A stretch of 21,086 bases of DNA, taken from positions 1-21,086 of IMG/VR virus record IMGVR_UViG_3300030382_003503; one strand, given 5' to 3'. Shown piece by piece: positions 11,696 to 19,438 of the stretch. The position numbers and the translations under genes are program-made. The DNA is from a virus. Numbering within the stretch: position 1 is the stretch's first letter; each line of letters opens with the position of its first letter. Below the pieces are notes generated by a model, which saw only the letters and a list, made by a program, of their open reading frames with translations, ran no database searches and was not told where the DNA came from.

Positions 11696-13776
11696 TGAAC
11701 AAACCGACCACCCCCGAAGAACTGGCGGCAATCCTCAAGCGAGAGTTTGAGGCGGCTGATGATTATCACGATCAGCTAGAGCCGTTGCAGGAAGCCGCGT
11801 TTCGGTATTACGAAGCGCAGCCCTTCGGGAATGAACTGGACGGCCGGTCGCAGATCGTCCTGCCGGATGTGCAGGAAACCATCGACGCAATGCTTGGGGT
11901 CATCCTCAAGATGTTCGTCTCTGGCGACCGTGTGGTCGAGTTTGAAGCGACCAATGAGGAAGACGAGCAAGCTGCGGACGATGCGACTGCCGCGCTCGAT
12001 TACGTCTTCATGCGGCAGCAGGATGGCTACCGTGTCTTGAACGACTTCGTCCTCGACGCGTTGCAGCGCAAGCTTGGTATCTTCAAGTCCACCTGCATCG
12101 AGGAAGAGAAAGTCTCGCGCCAGTGGTTCGAGATCCAGGACGAAGCGCAACTTGGCATGCTGCCGGACGACGCGGAGATCGAAGCCGAGCGCGAAGGCGA
12201 AACCGGCATTCGCATACTGGTCAAGACGCAGCGCACCATCAAGCGTTACACCATCGTTGCTGTCCCAACTGTCGAATACCGCTTTACCCCTACGGCCAGC
12301 CATGAGGACTGCGCAGACTATCAGGCGCATGTTCGCCCGGTCACGCGCTCCGAACTGGTCGAAATGGGCTTTGACGCCGATCAGGCTTATTCGCTGCCCG
12401 CTTGGAGCCGCGAGCTGCACGACCGACAGGAATCGAACAACCTCGACAACTTCAACACCGAGGACAGCACGCCCGCGCTTGAAAAAGTGCTATTGTGCGA
12501 GGAATACGCGCATATTGATGTGGACGGCGACGGGATTGCCGAGCTGGTCAAGTGCTTCCGTGTTGAAAATGAAATCCTGAACGATGCGGACGGCACGCCC
12601 TCGATTGAGACGGTTGACGAGCCGCCGTTTAGCGTAGGCACGCCCTACCCGCGTCAGCACCGCCTTGTGGGCTACTCGCTGGCCGATAAGGGCATGGACG
12701 TTCAGTTCCTGCGCAGCCAGTTGGCCCGCCAGATGATCGACGGCATGGCGTTCAACAACATGCCCCGCCCGCTGGTGGACATGAGCCAGACAAGCGACGA
12801 GACGCTTGACGACCTGCTAAACCCGATCCCCGGTAGCCCGGTGCGCACCAATGGCCCAAGTGCCGTCACCCCGCTCGCATCCAACTTCAACGTTGGCGAT
12901 AGCCTACAGGCTATGGAGTGGGTCAGCCGCGAGAAAGAAGGCCGCTCAAATGTAGGCCGTGCGACTGCCACGCTGGACGAGAACAGCATGAACCCGCAGA
13001 CCGCAACCGAGTTTGCGGGGCGCGAAGGCAAGGCGGAGGTTGGGCAGGAATACATCGCTCGCAACATGGCGGAGGCATTGGCCCGTGCGTTCGGCAAGCT
13101 TTACCGCCTGATGCGGGTGGAAGCCGAGCCGATGCGTATCAAGGTCGATGGCAAGTATCGCGTTATTGACCCGTCGACGTGGCCCGAGGACACGCATGTT
13201 CGTGTGAATGTCGGTCTGGGCAACGGCAGTAAGGATCGCCGGATTCAGGCGCGAATGGCGCTTGTTGGCCTGATGGCGCAGGGTACCGAAATTGGTGAGG
13301 TTGGCCCCGAGCATCGCTTTAACATGATCGATGGGCTTGCGCGCGACATGGGCATCGGTCAGGGCGACGAATACTGGAGCAAGCCCCCCGAGCCTGAAAT
13401 TGACCCCGTGACCGGTAAGCCGGTCCCGCCGCCCGAAAAGCCCGATCCCGAGGTCATGGCCAAGCAGGCTGAATTGCAGGCCAAGGCGCAGGAGGCCGAA
13501 GCCCGGTTGCAGTTGGACGCGCAGAAGGCGCAGGCGCAGGCTGAATTGGACCGCGACAAGGCGCAGGCGGCTATCGAGACTGAGCGCGAAAAGCACGCAA
13601 TGGACATGCAGGTCGCCCGCGAACGTGCGGCGCTTGAGATGGAACTGGCGCGTGAAAAGACCTACGCCGAGATCGAATTGGCGCGGGAGAAAACCGGCGC
13701 TGAAATGGCCCTCAAGCGGTCGCAGTCGGATGCGAACATGACCGACCAGCGGATGGGAGGCAGCGTTGCTTCATAA
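11695..13776 (+). CDS. Portal protein, P22-like
   Basis: 693 aa, close to the P22 portal length (725). The N-terminal body includes KREFEAADDYHDQLEPLQEAAFRYYEAQPFGN and the GRSQIVLPDVQETIDAMLGVILKMF segment, standard for this portal family; the 'PGSPVRTNG' and 'MNPQTATEFAGREGKAEVGQEYIARNM' stretches form the conserved core. From about residue 587 to 680 a long charged helix (QAELQAKAQEAEARLQLDAQKAQAQAEL and onward) is predicted as a coiled coil, like the P22 barrel that reaches into the capsid. It forms the dodecameric vertex ring for packaging and tail attachment. The start at 11695 follows the terminase stop within TGATG; GGGAG lies upstream. Confidence 0.93.
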   Translation: MNKPTTPEELAAILKREFEAADDYHDQLEPLQEAAFRYYEAQPFGNELDGRSQIVLPDVQETIDAMLGVILKMFVSGDRVVEFEATNEEDEQAADDATAALDYVFMRQQDGYRVLNDFVLDALQRKLGIFKSTCIEEEKVSRQWFEIQDEAQLGMLPDDAEIEAEREGETGIRILVKTQRTIKRYTIVAVPTVEYRFTPTASHEDCADYQAHVRPVTRSELVEMGFDADQAYSLPAWSRELHDRQESNNLDNFNTEDSTPALEKVLLCEEYAHIDVDGDGIAELVKCFRVENEILNDADGTPSIETVDEPPFSVGTPYPRQHRLVGYSLADKGMDVQFLRSQLARQMIDGMAFNNMPRPLVDMSQTSDETLDDLLNPIPGSPVRTNGPSAVTPLASNFNVGDSLQAMEWVSREKEGRSNVGRATATLDENSMNPQTATEFAGREGKAEVGQEYIARNMAEALARAFGKLYRLMRVEAEPMRIKVDGKYRVIDPSTWPEDTHVRVNVGLGNGSKDRRIQARMALVGLMAQGTEIGEVGPEHRFNMIDGLARDMGIGQGDEYWSKPPEPEIDPVTGKPVPPPEKPDPEVMAKQAELQAKAQEAEARLQLDAQKAQAQAELDRDKAQAAIETEREKHAMDMQVARERAALEMELAREKTYAEIELAREKTGAEMALKRSQSDANMTDQRMGGSVAS

Positions 13777-14134
13777 CCTAGCCACCCGCCTCATCCTTTG
13801 GCTTTGCGCCCGTTTCGACGTGTGGCCCATTGACGAGGCCCGCATTGCAATGGGTGACGATGCGAAGGCCCGTTCCATGCGCTGGCAGGAGTTTGCCCGT
13901 GAAGGCGGCGGCCTGTTCGACATGATCGAGGCCATGCGCAAGAAAGCCTTTGAGGAATACAGCGCCCTTCCCCCTGCGGCCCATGCCGAGCGGGATTATC
14001 TGGCACTTAGCGACCGCAACCTTCGCGCACTCAAGCAGCGTGTGGTTAGCGTTATCGCAGCCGGTGAGATTGCAGAGAAAAACGACGCCATGCGCGAGCG
14101 TATGAACGTCACCCCTATGCGCAAGAGCGTATAA
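13766..14134 (+). CDS. Small virion-region protein of unknown function
   Basis: 122 aa from a TTG start, which is preceded by GGGAGG at suitable spacing and overlaps the portal stop by 11 bases. It begins MLHNLATRLILWLCARFDVW, a partly hydrophobic segment, followed by helices (MRWQEFAREGGGLFDMIEAMRKKAFEEYSAL and DRNLRALKQRVVSVIAAGEIAEKNDAM). No known fold is recognised. Its position between portal and scaffold suggests a head-assembly role. The next 54 bases hold a hairpin leader. Confidence 0.72.
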   Translation: MLHNLATRLILWLCARFDVWPIDEARIAMGDDAKARSMRWQEFAREGGGLFDMIEAMRKKAFEEYSALPPAAHAERDYLALSDRNLRALKQRVVSVIAAGEIAEKNDAMRERMNVTPMRKSV

Positions 14135-14137
14135 GCC

Positions 14138-14169
14138 GCCCTAACGGGCATCCCTACGTCGCGAGACGT
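14138..14169 (+). promoter_or_regulatory. Hairpin leader before the scaffold gene
   Basis: Two small hairpins lie side by side: GCCC-TAAC-GGGC (14138-14149) and ACGTC-GCGA-GACGT (14156-14169), the second closed by a GNRA tetraloop. They are followed by AGCCAAGG and the scaffold ribosome site. The second hairpin and the AGCCAAG element recur before the capsid gene. Confidence 0.5.
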
Positions 14170-14188
14170 TAAGCCAAGGACGTAAATA

Positions 14189-15172
14189 ATGGCCCATTCG
14201 GACTTTGATAGTTCGGAAGCCGTTGACGCGCCTTCCACCCTTACGATGGAAGATGCGGCTTCGGTTTTCGCGGACGAAGATGATTATGCCCCGGTCGAAG
14301 AGACCGAAGAGGCGGACGAAGATTTCGAAGATGAACCGGAAGGCGAAGAGCCGGAAGAGGAATCGGACGAAGAGATTGACGAGGACGAAGAACCTGAAGA
14401 GGCCATCGACGCCCCTGTCAGTCTGAACAAGGCGGAAAAAGAAGCGTTCGCGCAGCTTCCCCCGGAAGCCCAGCAATTTGTGACGCAACTCGAAAGCCGC
14501 CGCGCTTCCCAAGTGCAGGAAGCCACCACGAAGGCGAGCCAAGCCCAGCGCGATGCAGAGACACGTGCAGCAGCCGCCGACGCCGAAGCAAAGCAGGTTT
14601 ACAGCCAGCAGTTGGACCAGTTCCTTACCGCGTTCGCGCCGCAGGCACCGGACCCGCAGATGGCCTACAGTGACCCGCAACGCTATGTAGCCGCAAAGGC
14701 CCAATACGACGCCCAGAAAGCCCAGCACGACGAACTTGTGCAGCAAGTAAAGGGTATCGGAGCGGAAGCCACTCAGGCGCTCGACAAGAGCTTCTACGAG
14801 CAGCGCGACCGTGAACTGATGGCAATTCCCGAGGTCGCCAACGAAGAGACGCGCAAGTCGTATCTCGACAAGGCGATGGGTGCTGCGAACAAGCTAGGCT
14901 ACGATGTGGCCGAACTTACGCAGACGATGGATGCCGAGGACGTAAAGCGCCTCCATTCCGTCGCGGAGGCCTTCGAAAAGGCCGAAAAATACGATGCGGC
15001 AATGTCGCGCAAGATGAAGCGCGTTCGCGCCGGTAAGCAGCGCACCCTCAAGCCTGGAGTGGCCCAGCCTAGCAAGGGCAGCCGTGACAGGCACGCGGAA
15101 AAGGTTGTTTCCAACTTCCGCGCCAACCCTTCGGACATGAAAGCAGCAGCAGCAGCGTTCGAGGATATTTGA
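14189..15172 (+). CDS. Scaffolding protein
   Basis: 327 aa. Residues 24-73 are strongly acidic (runs of Glu and Asp from EETEEADEDFEDEPEG onward). The centre is helical and Gln/Ala-rich (QFVTQLESRRASQVQEATTKASQAQRDAE and following, probable coiled coil). The C-terminus is basic (MSRKMKRVRAGKQRTLKPGVAQPSKG). This charge arrangement, with coiled coil and basic tail, fits phage scaffolds that bind capsid protein through the basic end and are removed on maturation. It is encoded just before the major capsid gene. AAGGA precedes ATG 14189. Confidence 0.85.
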   Translation: MAHSDFDSSEAVDAPSTLTMEDAASVFADEDDYAPVEETEEADEDFEDEPEGEEPEEESDEEIDEDEEPEEAIDAPVSLNKAEKEAFAQLPPEAQQFVTQLESRRASQVQEATTKASQAQRDAETRAAAADAEAKQVYSQQLDQFLTAFAPQAPDPQMAYSDPQRYVAAKAQYDAQKAQHDELVQQVKGIGAEATQALDKSFYEQRDRELMAIPEVANEETRKSYLDKAMGAANKLGYDVAELTQTMDAEDVKRLHSVAEAFEKAEKYDAAMSRKMKRVRAGKQRTLKPGVAQPSKGSRDRHAEKVVSNFRANPSDMKAAAAAFEDI

Positions 15173-15177
15173 ACCCT

Positions 15178-15217
15178 GCGTCGTGAGACGCGCCCCTTCC
15201 CCGGACCCTTTCGAGGG
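15178..15217 (+). promoter_or_regulatory. Tandem hairpin leader before the capsid gene
   Basis: GCGTC-GTGA-GACGC (15178-15191) has a GNRA tetraloop and is followed by CCCT-TTCG-AGGG (15206-15217), a UUCG-class tetraloop. The first corresponds to the hairpin before the scaffold gene (14156-14169), and both leaders continue into AGCCAAG before the start codon. Such hairpins often stabilise highly translated mRNAs. Confidence 0.55.
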
Positions 15218-15242
15218 ACCGTAGCCAAGATGGATTCATAAC

Positions 15243-16214
15243 ATGGCTGTTCCTACCAACACTGTGCAGCGCGTAACCCGCACTGCCGTCCGTGAGGATC
15301 TGCACGACAAGATCAGCATCCTCGCCAACGAAGACTTCCCGTTCATGTCGAATATCGGCACCGGGACTGCTTCTAACACCTACTTCGAATGGCTGACCGA
15401 CGAGCTGGCCACGCCCGACGCGACCAACAAGGTCATCGACGGCGACGATGTGTCGAACGACGCATACCCGGCGGTCACCCGTCTGGGCAACTACGTTCAG
15501 ACGATGGACAAGACTATCGGCCTGTCGCACATCACCCAGCAGGTCAACCACGCTGGTTCGCATACCTCGATGGGTGCGGCTCGCGCCAAGAAGTATCGCG
15601 AACTGAAGCGCGATATGGAAACCCGCCTGTGCGGCAACTACGCTGCCGTCCCTCCGGCTGCGGGCACTGCCCACGAAACCGCTGGTGCTGTCGCGTTCAT
15701 GCGCAACAACGTCAGCCGTGGCGCTACCGGCGCGAATGCCACGCTCTCGGGCGGCACTTCGGGTTACGTCAACGCTGCCGCGACCAACGGCACACTGCGT
15801 AACTTCACCGAGGCGCTCCTGAAGGACGTGCATCGCCAGTGCCGTGAGGATGGCGGCAAGCCCGACCTCCTGATCTTGTCGCCTGCCCTCAAGCAGACCT
15901 TCTCGACCTTCACTGGTGTTGCGGCCAACCGCCATCAGGTGCCGTCGAGCAAGCCGGGCACCATCATCGGTGCGATGGACCTGTATGTGGGTGACTTCGG
16001 CACGGTTGCAGCCGTTGACTCGATCTACACCACGGGCCGCGACGGCCTCCTGATCGACCGTGAGAGCTGGAGCATCCAGTATCTCCAGAAGTTCAAGAAC
16101 GACAAGCTGGCGAAGACCGGCCACTCGGACAAGGAACTCGTTTCGGTCACGTTCGGCCTCAAGTGCGAGAACGACAAGGCATCGGGTGTCATCGCGGACA
16201 TTCAGGCCGCTTAA
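15243..16214 (+). CDS. Major capsid protein, SU10-like (DUF5309 type)
   Basis: 323 aa. It opens MAVPTNTVQRVTRTAVREDL and contains segments characteristic of SU10-type capsid proteins: EDFPFMSNIGTGTASNTYFEWLTDEL, GLSHITQQVN, MGAARAKKYRELKRDMETRLCGN, and the late SWSIQYLQKFKNDKLAKTGHSDKELV. HK97-type fold is expected. The length fits the family. It is preceded by scaffold and a structured leader, and followed by an attenuator-like hairpin, suggesting strong and separately tuned expression. GGA before ATG 15243 is a modest ribosome site. Confidence 0.92.
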   Translation: MAVPTNTVQRVTRTAVREDLHDKISILANEDFPFMSNIGTGTASNTYFEWLTDELATPDATNKVIDGDDVSNDAYPAVTRLGNYVQTMDKTIGLSHITQQVNHAGSHTSMGAARAKKYRELKRDMETRLCGNYAAVPPAAGTAHETAGAVAFMRNNVSRGATGANATLSGGTSGYVNAAATNGTLRNFTEALLKDVHRQCREDGGKPDLLILSPALKQTFSTFTGVAANRHQVPSSKPGTIIGAMDLYVGDFGTVAAVDSIYTTGRDGLLIDRESWSIQYLQKFKNDKLAKTGHSDKELVSVTFGLKCENDKASGVIADIQAA

Positions 16215-16220
16215 TCTATC

Positions 16221-16252
16221 GGGGTCGGGCTTTCGGGTCCGGCCCCTCTTTC
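16221..16252 (+). terminator. Terminator or attenuator hairpin after the capsid gene
   Basis: GGGGTCGG (16221-16228) pairs over eight base pairs (one G-U) with CCGGCCCC (16239-16246) around a ten-base loop, and is followed by TCTTTC. The T-run is short, so it probably gives partial termination, leaving capsid mRNA more abundant than the tail genes downstream. No strong T-run supports full termination. Confidence 0.5.
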
Positions 16253-16265
16253 ATTGGAGGACCAC

Positions 16266-16478
16266 ATGCCCGCCAAGAAAAAGAACGCCCGCTTCGAAAA
16301 GGGCACGACCGACCATGACGGCGATGGCCGTATGGGTGGCTCGAAAAAGGCCGCTGCCGCTAAGGTCGCCAAGGATGGCGTCGTGCACGATGGCGAAGGC
16401 GGCTTCATGAAGAAGGGCGACGCCCTGCCCGCTTCTGCTGACATTGCCGACCTCAAGGGCAAGGGGTTTGCGGAGTGA
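16266..16478 (+). CDS. Small Lys/Gly-rich head-region protein
   Basis: 70 aa, beginning MPAKKKNARFEKGTTDHDGDGRMGGS. DHDGDGRMGGSKKAAAAK contains a DxDGDGR-type loop of the kind seen in small phage proteins next to capsid genes and in EF-hand-like calcium sites. The rest (DGVVHDGEGGFMKKGD) is Gly/Lys/Asp-rich. It might decorate the head, but no family can be named confidently. GGAGGACCAC precedes ATG 16266. A possible upstream start at 16254 is not preferred. The gene overlaps the next by GTGA. Confidence 0.72.
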   Translation: MPAKKKNARFEKGTTDHDGDGRMGGSKKAAAAKVAKDGVVHDGEGGFMKKGDALPASADIADLKGKGFAE

Positions 16479-16786
16479 CCGAGCTTATCGGCTTCAACCC
16501 GCTTAACCGCCGTTACACGACCGTCGAAAAGGACGCGCTGACTGGCGAGGATGTTATCGTCGAGTCCTTCGACAAGAGCCATGCACTGGCCGTCAAGGAC
16601 CGCGCCAAGGACATGCGCGACGCTGGCAGCGGCATCGGCAAGGACATGCGCCTTGCCTGCTCGATCCCGCCTTTTGTGCAGGTCGAGCTGACCAATCAAT
16701 ACGGGATGGAAATCCTCCAGGACTTCGACGCGCTGCTGTTCGTCATCAAGCGCGATTATCCGCACCTCATGGTGCACGGTAACTAG
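16475..16786 (+). CDS. Conserved head/tail-region protein of unknown function
   Basis: 103 aa from a GTG start that shares GTGA with the preceding stop. It begins MTELIGFNPLNRRYTTVEKDALTGEDVIVESFDKSHAL and contains RAKDMRDAGSGIGKDMRLACSIPPFVQVELTNQYGMEIL, then a short helical end. Proteins of this size with 'IPPxVQVELxxxYG' are typical between the capsid and adaptor genes of such phages, but the role is unknown. AAGGGG lies upstream. Twelve bases separate it from the adaptor gene. Confidence 0.75.
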   Translation: MTELIGFNPLNRRYTTVEKDALTGEDVIVESFDKSHALAVKDRAKDMRDAGSGIGKDMRLACSIPPFVQVELTNQYGMEILQDFDALLFVIKRDYPHLMVHGN

Positions 16787-16798
16787 GGGGACCGTCCA

Positions 16799-17458
16799 GT
16801 GCCCATCGCAATCGACACCTCCCCCGCCAACGCAATCAGCGACCTGAACGACCTCGTAATCGAGGTGCGCGATGAAATGGATGACGATGGGTTCGCCATC
16901 GACAAGATTTACCGCGCCATTGCCCGCGCGGAGGCCATGTTCAACCGTGAACTGCGCTGCCCGCGTATGGAGACGGAATACGACCTGTCGGTTTCGGACG
17001 AGGCAACGGACCTACCGACCGACTTCCTCCAGCTTCGCACGGTGTATGCGGAAGGCTCGCCTGATAACCCGCTTGACACCATGTCCCCCGCTGGGCTGCG
17101 GCAACGGTATCGCGGACAGACTGGTGAGCGTGTGCAGGCGTATGCAATCGAAAACCGCCGCTTGCTTGTCGGGCCGGTGGGCGATGCGACACTGACGCTG
17201 GTTTACTATGCGCGCATCCCGTCGCTGACGGATAGCAACCCGTCCAACTGGCTGCTTGACGAACACCCCGACCTGTATTTGCACCAGGTGCTTGCCATCC
17301 TGTTTAACAAGATTGGCGATAGCGAGCGAGCGGCGGCGATTGCGACCTATGCGGCCAACCTGCTCGGCTCGATCAACGACGCTGGCAAGAAGAACCGTTG
17401 GGGCGCTGGCCCGCTGGTGCCGCGTGGTATGCAGCAGGTTTATGGTGCGCGTGTCTGA
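16799..17458 (+). CDS. Head-tail adaptor protein (SU10/P22 gp4-like)
   Basis: 219 aa from a GTG start, preceded by AGGGGGA. Helices open the protein (ISDLNDLVIEVRDEMDDDGFAIDKIYRAIARAEAMFNRELRCPRMETE), followed by beta-rich LPTDFLQLRTVYAEG, the NRRLLVGPVGDATLTLVYYARIPSLTDSNPSNWLLDEHPDLYLHQVLAILFNKIGDSERA core and a C-terminal extension. The 'LPxDFLxLRxVY' and 'EHPDLYLHQVLA' motifs are typical of phage adaptor/connector proteins that attach beneath the portal. Its place after the capsid and before a tail nozzle-like protein fits. Shares TGATG with the next gene. Confidence 0.82.
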   Translation: MPIAIDTSPANAISDLNDLVIEVRDEMDDDGFAIDKIYRAIARAEAMFNRELRCPRMETEYDLSVSDEATDLPTDFLQLRTVYAEGSPDNPLDTMSPAGLRQRYRGQTGERVQAYAIENRRLLVGPVGDATLTLVYYARIPSLTDSNPSNWLLDEHPDLYLHQVLAILFNKIGDSERAAAIATYAANLLGSINDAGKKNRWGAGPLVPRGMQQVYGARV

Positions 17459-18861
17459 TGCGTTACCCGCTAGGCCCGTTCCACCCCGACAAGCTGCCGG
17501 GACCGGGCATCCTCACACGCTGCGTCAACGCCATTCCTGCCGAAGATGGCTACAAGCCGGTCGGTGACTTCCTGCCTATCTCTGACGCGCTTCCTGCGGC
17601 CTTTCTGGGCGGCGCAAGCGTCAAGGGTAACGATGGGGTGGCCTATCTGCTGGCGGGCACTGCAACAACGCTCAGCAAGCTGGCTGCGGGTTCCTGGACG
17701 AACCTGTTGTCGGGCCTGACCGTATCGGGCCGGTGGAAGTTCACCGCGTTTGGCGATTACGCCGTGGCCGTGAACGGTGCGACGACTTACGAGGTGGATC
17801 TAGTTGCTTCCACGGCGGCTGCTATCTCCGGTGCGCCTTCATTCATCGACGTTTGCGTTGTGGGCGATCATGTCGTGGGCGCGCAGCCTGACGATAACAT
17901 TCTGCGGGTGCGCTGGTCGGCATTCAACGACCACACCGGGTGGACGGTCGGCACCAACCAGTCGGGCGAATGGACCGCGCTTGAAGGCGGTGAGGTCATG
18001 GGCGTAGCTGGCGGCGAATACGGGGTGATCCTCCAGCGCCACCGGCTGACCCGCATGGACCTGACCGGCGATGCAAGTGCGCCGTTCGCGTTCAACCCGT
18101 TCGGGCACAATTTTGGCTGCGCATCCAAGGCGTCGATTATCCCGCTGGATGACACGGTGTTTTACCTGTCCGACCGTGGGTTCGCTGTCGCTGAGAGTGG
18201 CCAGAACGTGCGCCCGATTGGCAATGAGCAGTTTAGTCGGTCATTCCGCGATGCGCTTGGCGAGGATGACTTCGAGCGCATTTGGGCGTCGGTCGATCCG
18301 AAGAACACCTGCGTCGTGTGGGGCATTCCCGGCAACGTGGGGCAGGCTTGGCGCTATGACTGGTCGCTAGACCGGGCGACCGTGCTTGAGTTCCCCTTTG
18401 AGGGCATCTTTGAGGGCTTCGAGAACAGCCAGACCCTTGAGGAAGTGGCGGCCACCTATACCAACATCGACACCATGCCACTGAGCCTGGACGATCCGCG
18501 CTTTAACGGCGGTGCGCCTCGCCTGTATTTCGTGCAGGATGGCAAGGTAGGCACGTTGGCAGGGGCAAACCTCGTCGCCAATTTCGTCAGCGGCAACGTG
18601 CGCGCTGGCCAGAATAACTACCGTATGTGGGCAGTGTGGCCTGAGACGGACGCTATATCTGGTGTCACGGTCAAGGTGACCGAAAAGCAGCGCCTAGGCG
18701 ACGGCGGCAATGTGCGGTCGGGCAGCAACATGCAGACATCGGGCCGCATTCCGCTGCGGGCGAACGGCAAGCAGTTTGTGTTCGATATTACCGTGGACGA
18801 TCCCGACTGGACGTATTTCAACGCGGTTGAGTTGGAAGGTGGGCCGGGGGGCAAGCGATGA
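17458..18861 (+). CDS. Tail nozzle / packaged DNA stabilisation protein-like (P22 gp10-like)
   Basis: 467 aa, close to P22 gp10 (472). It begins MRYPLGPFHPDKLPGPGILTRCVNAIPAEDGYKP and then shows repeated beta-rich blades (VAYLLAGTATTLSKLAAGSW, GRWKFTAFGDYAVAVNG, VRWSAFNDHTGWTVG, RHRLTRMDLTGDASAPFAF, DDTVFYLSDRGFAVAESGQNVRPIGNEQFS). These blades suggest a propeller-like nozzle below the adaptor that holds packaged DNA in place. The order portal, scaffold, capsid, adaptor, nozzle supports this. The start at 17458 shares TGATG with the adaptor gene; a longer form from 17398 would overlap its end and is less likely. It overlaps the next gene by ATGA. Confidence 0.75.
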   Translation: MRYPLGPFHPDKLPGPGILTRCVNAIPAEDGYKPVGDFLPISDALPAAFLGGASVKGNDGVAYLLAGTATTLSKLAAGSWTNLLSGLTVSGRWKFTAFGDYAVAVNGATTYEVDLVASTAAAISGAPSFIDVCVVGDHVVGAQPDDNILRVRWSAFNDHTGWTVGTNQSGEWTALEGGEVMGVAGGEYGVILQRHRLTRMDLTGDASAPFAFNPFGHNFGCASKASIIPLDDTVFYLSDRGFAVAESGQNVRPIGNEQFSRSFRDALGEDDFERIWASVDPKNTCVVWGIPGNVGQAWRYDWSLDRATVLEFPFEGIFEGFENSQTLEEVAATYTNIDTMPLSLDDPRFNGGAPRLYFVQDGKVGTLAGANLVANFVSGNVRAGQNNYRMWAVWPETDAISGVTVKVTEKQRLGDGGNVRSGSNMQTSGRIPLRANGKQFVFDITVDDPDWTYFNAVELEGGPGGKR

Positions 18862-19079
18862 CCCTGCGCCGCATACCGCCGCAGAACAATCGCGGGGACT
18901 GGCCCCGACAAGTCGCCAAGCAGGGCAACGAAACCGCCAACCGCGTTAGCGCGCTGGAGACGGCAACGGACTGGTCCGCGCTGGATAACTACGCGGACGA
19001 CACCGCAGCGGCTTCTGGCGGGGTGGAGATTGGCCAGCTTTACCGGACGGGTAATGCCTTGAAGGTTCGCCTGTCGTGA
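18858..19079 (+). CDS. Small tail-associated protein
   Basis: 73 aa, beginning MTLRRIPPQNNRGDWPRQVAKQGNETANRVSALET. It ends YADDTAAASGGVEIGQLYRTGNALKVRLS, which matches the short C-terminal 'YADDAAAAxGGVPVGxLYRTGxxLKVR' motif common in phage tail fibre and tail-needle genes. It may be an oligomeric tail component. ATGA is shared with the nozzle stop, and GTGA with the next gene. No cell-binding domain is evident. Confidence 0.75.
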   Translation: MTLRRIPPQNNRGDWPRQVAKQGNETANRVSALETATDWSALDNYADDTAAASGGVEIGQLYRTGNALKVRLS

Positions 19080-19438
19080 AGGTCGAGATTGTCCCGCTGG
19101 ATGACCGGGCGTTCCTTGCGCTCGATCCGGCTGCGCGGCGCGATGGACACGACTGGATCGAGATTTGCGACTGGCTCAACACCGGCTGCGCTGCGGTCTG
19201 GAAGATTGGCGAAAGCGGTTACGTGCTGACCCTCGCCAACGGGGACGATGAGATTGAAGTCTTGTTAGGCGGCGGCGAAAATGCCCGCGCCTGTGCAGGA
19301 CCGTGGGAGGAAGCCGCTCTGGCTCATCCAGCCCACGCGGGCAAAACGCTGCGCCTCGAAGGTCGGAAGGGCTGGCGGCGTATTTTTAGACATTGGGATG
19401 AGCGCGACGGGGTGCTTTACAAAGAGGTTGCAGGCTGA
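19076..19438 (+). CDS. Tail-region protein of unknown function
   Basis: 120 aa from a GTG start sharing GTGA with the preceding stop. It begins MKVEIVPLDDRAFLALDPAARRDGHDWIEICDWLN and ends with GKTLRLEGRKGWRRIFRHWDERDGVLYKEVAG. The strand/helix pattern, with a late 'RKGWRRIFRHWDExDGVLYKE' element, resembles small podovirus proteins that have a GNAT-like fold and sit near the tail genes, often without an intact acetyl-CoA site. Catalytic function cannot be claimed. Shares TGATG with the next gene. Confidence 0.65.
   Translation: MKVEIVPLDDRAFLALDPAARRDGHDWIEICDWLNTGCAAVWKIGESGYVLTLANGDDEIEVLLGGGENARACAGPWEEAALAHPAHAGKTLRLEGRKGWRRIFRHWDERDGVLYKEVAG

Noticed and set aside
15069-16124. A 351-codon minus-strand reading frame
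   Set aside because: It lies opposite the capsid gene, whose codon pattern produces long antisense frames, and it has no recognisable domain or ribosome site.
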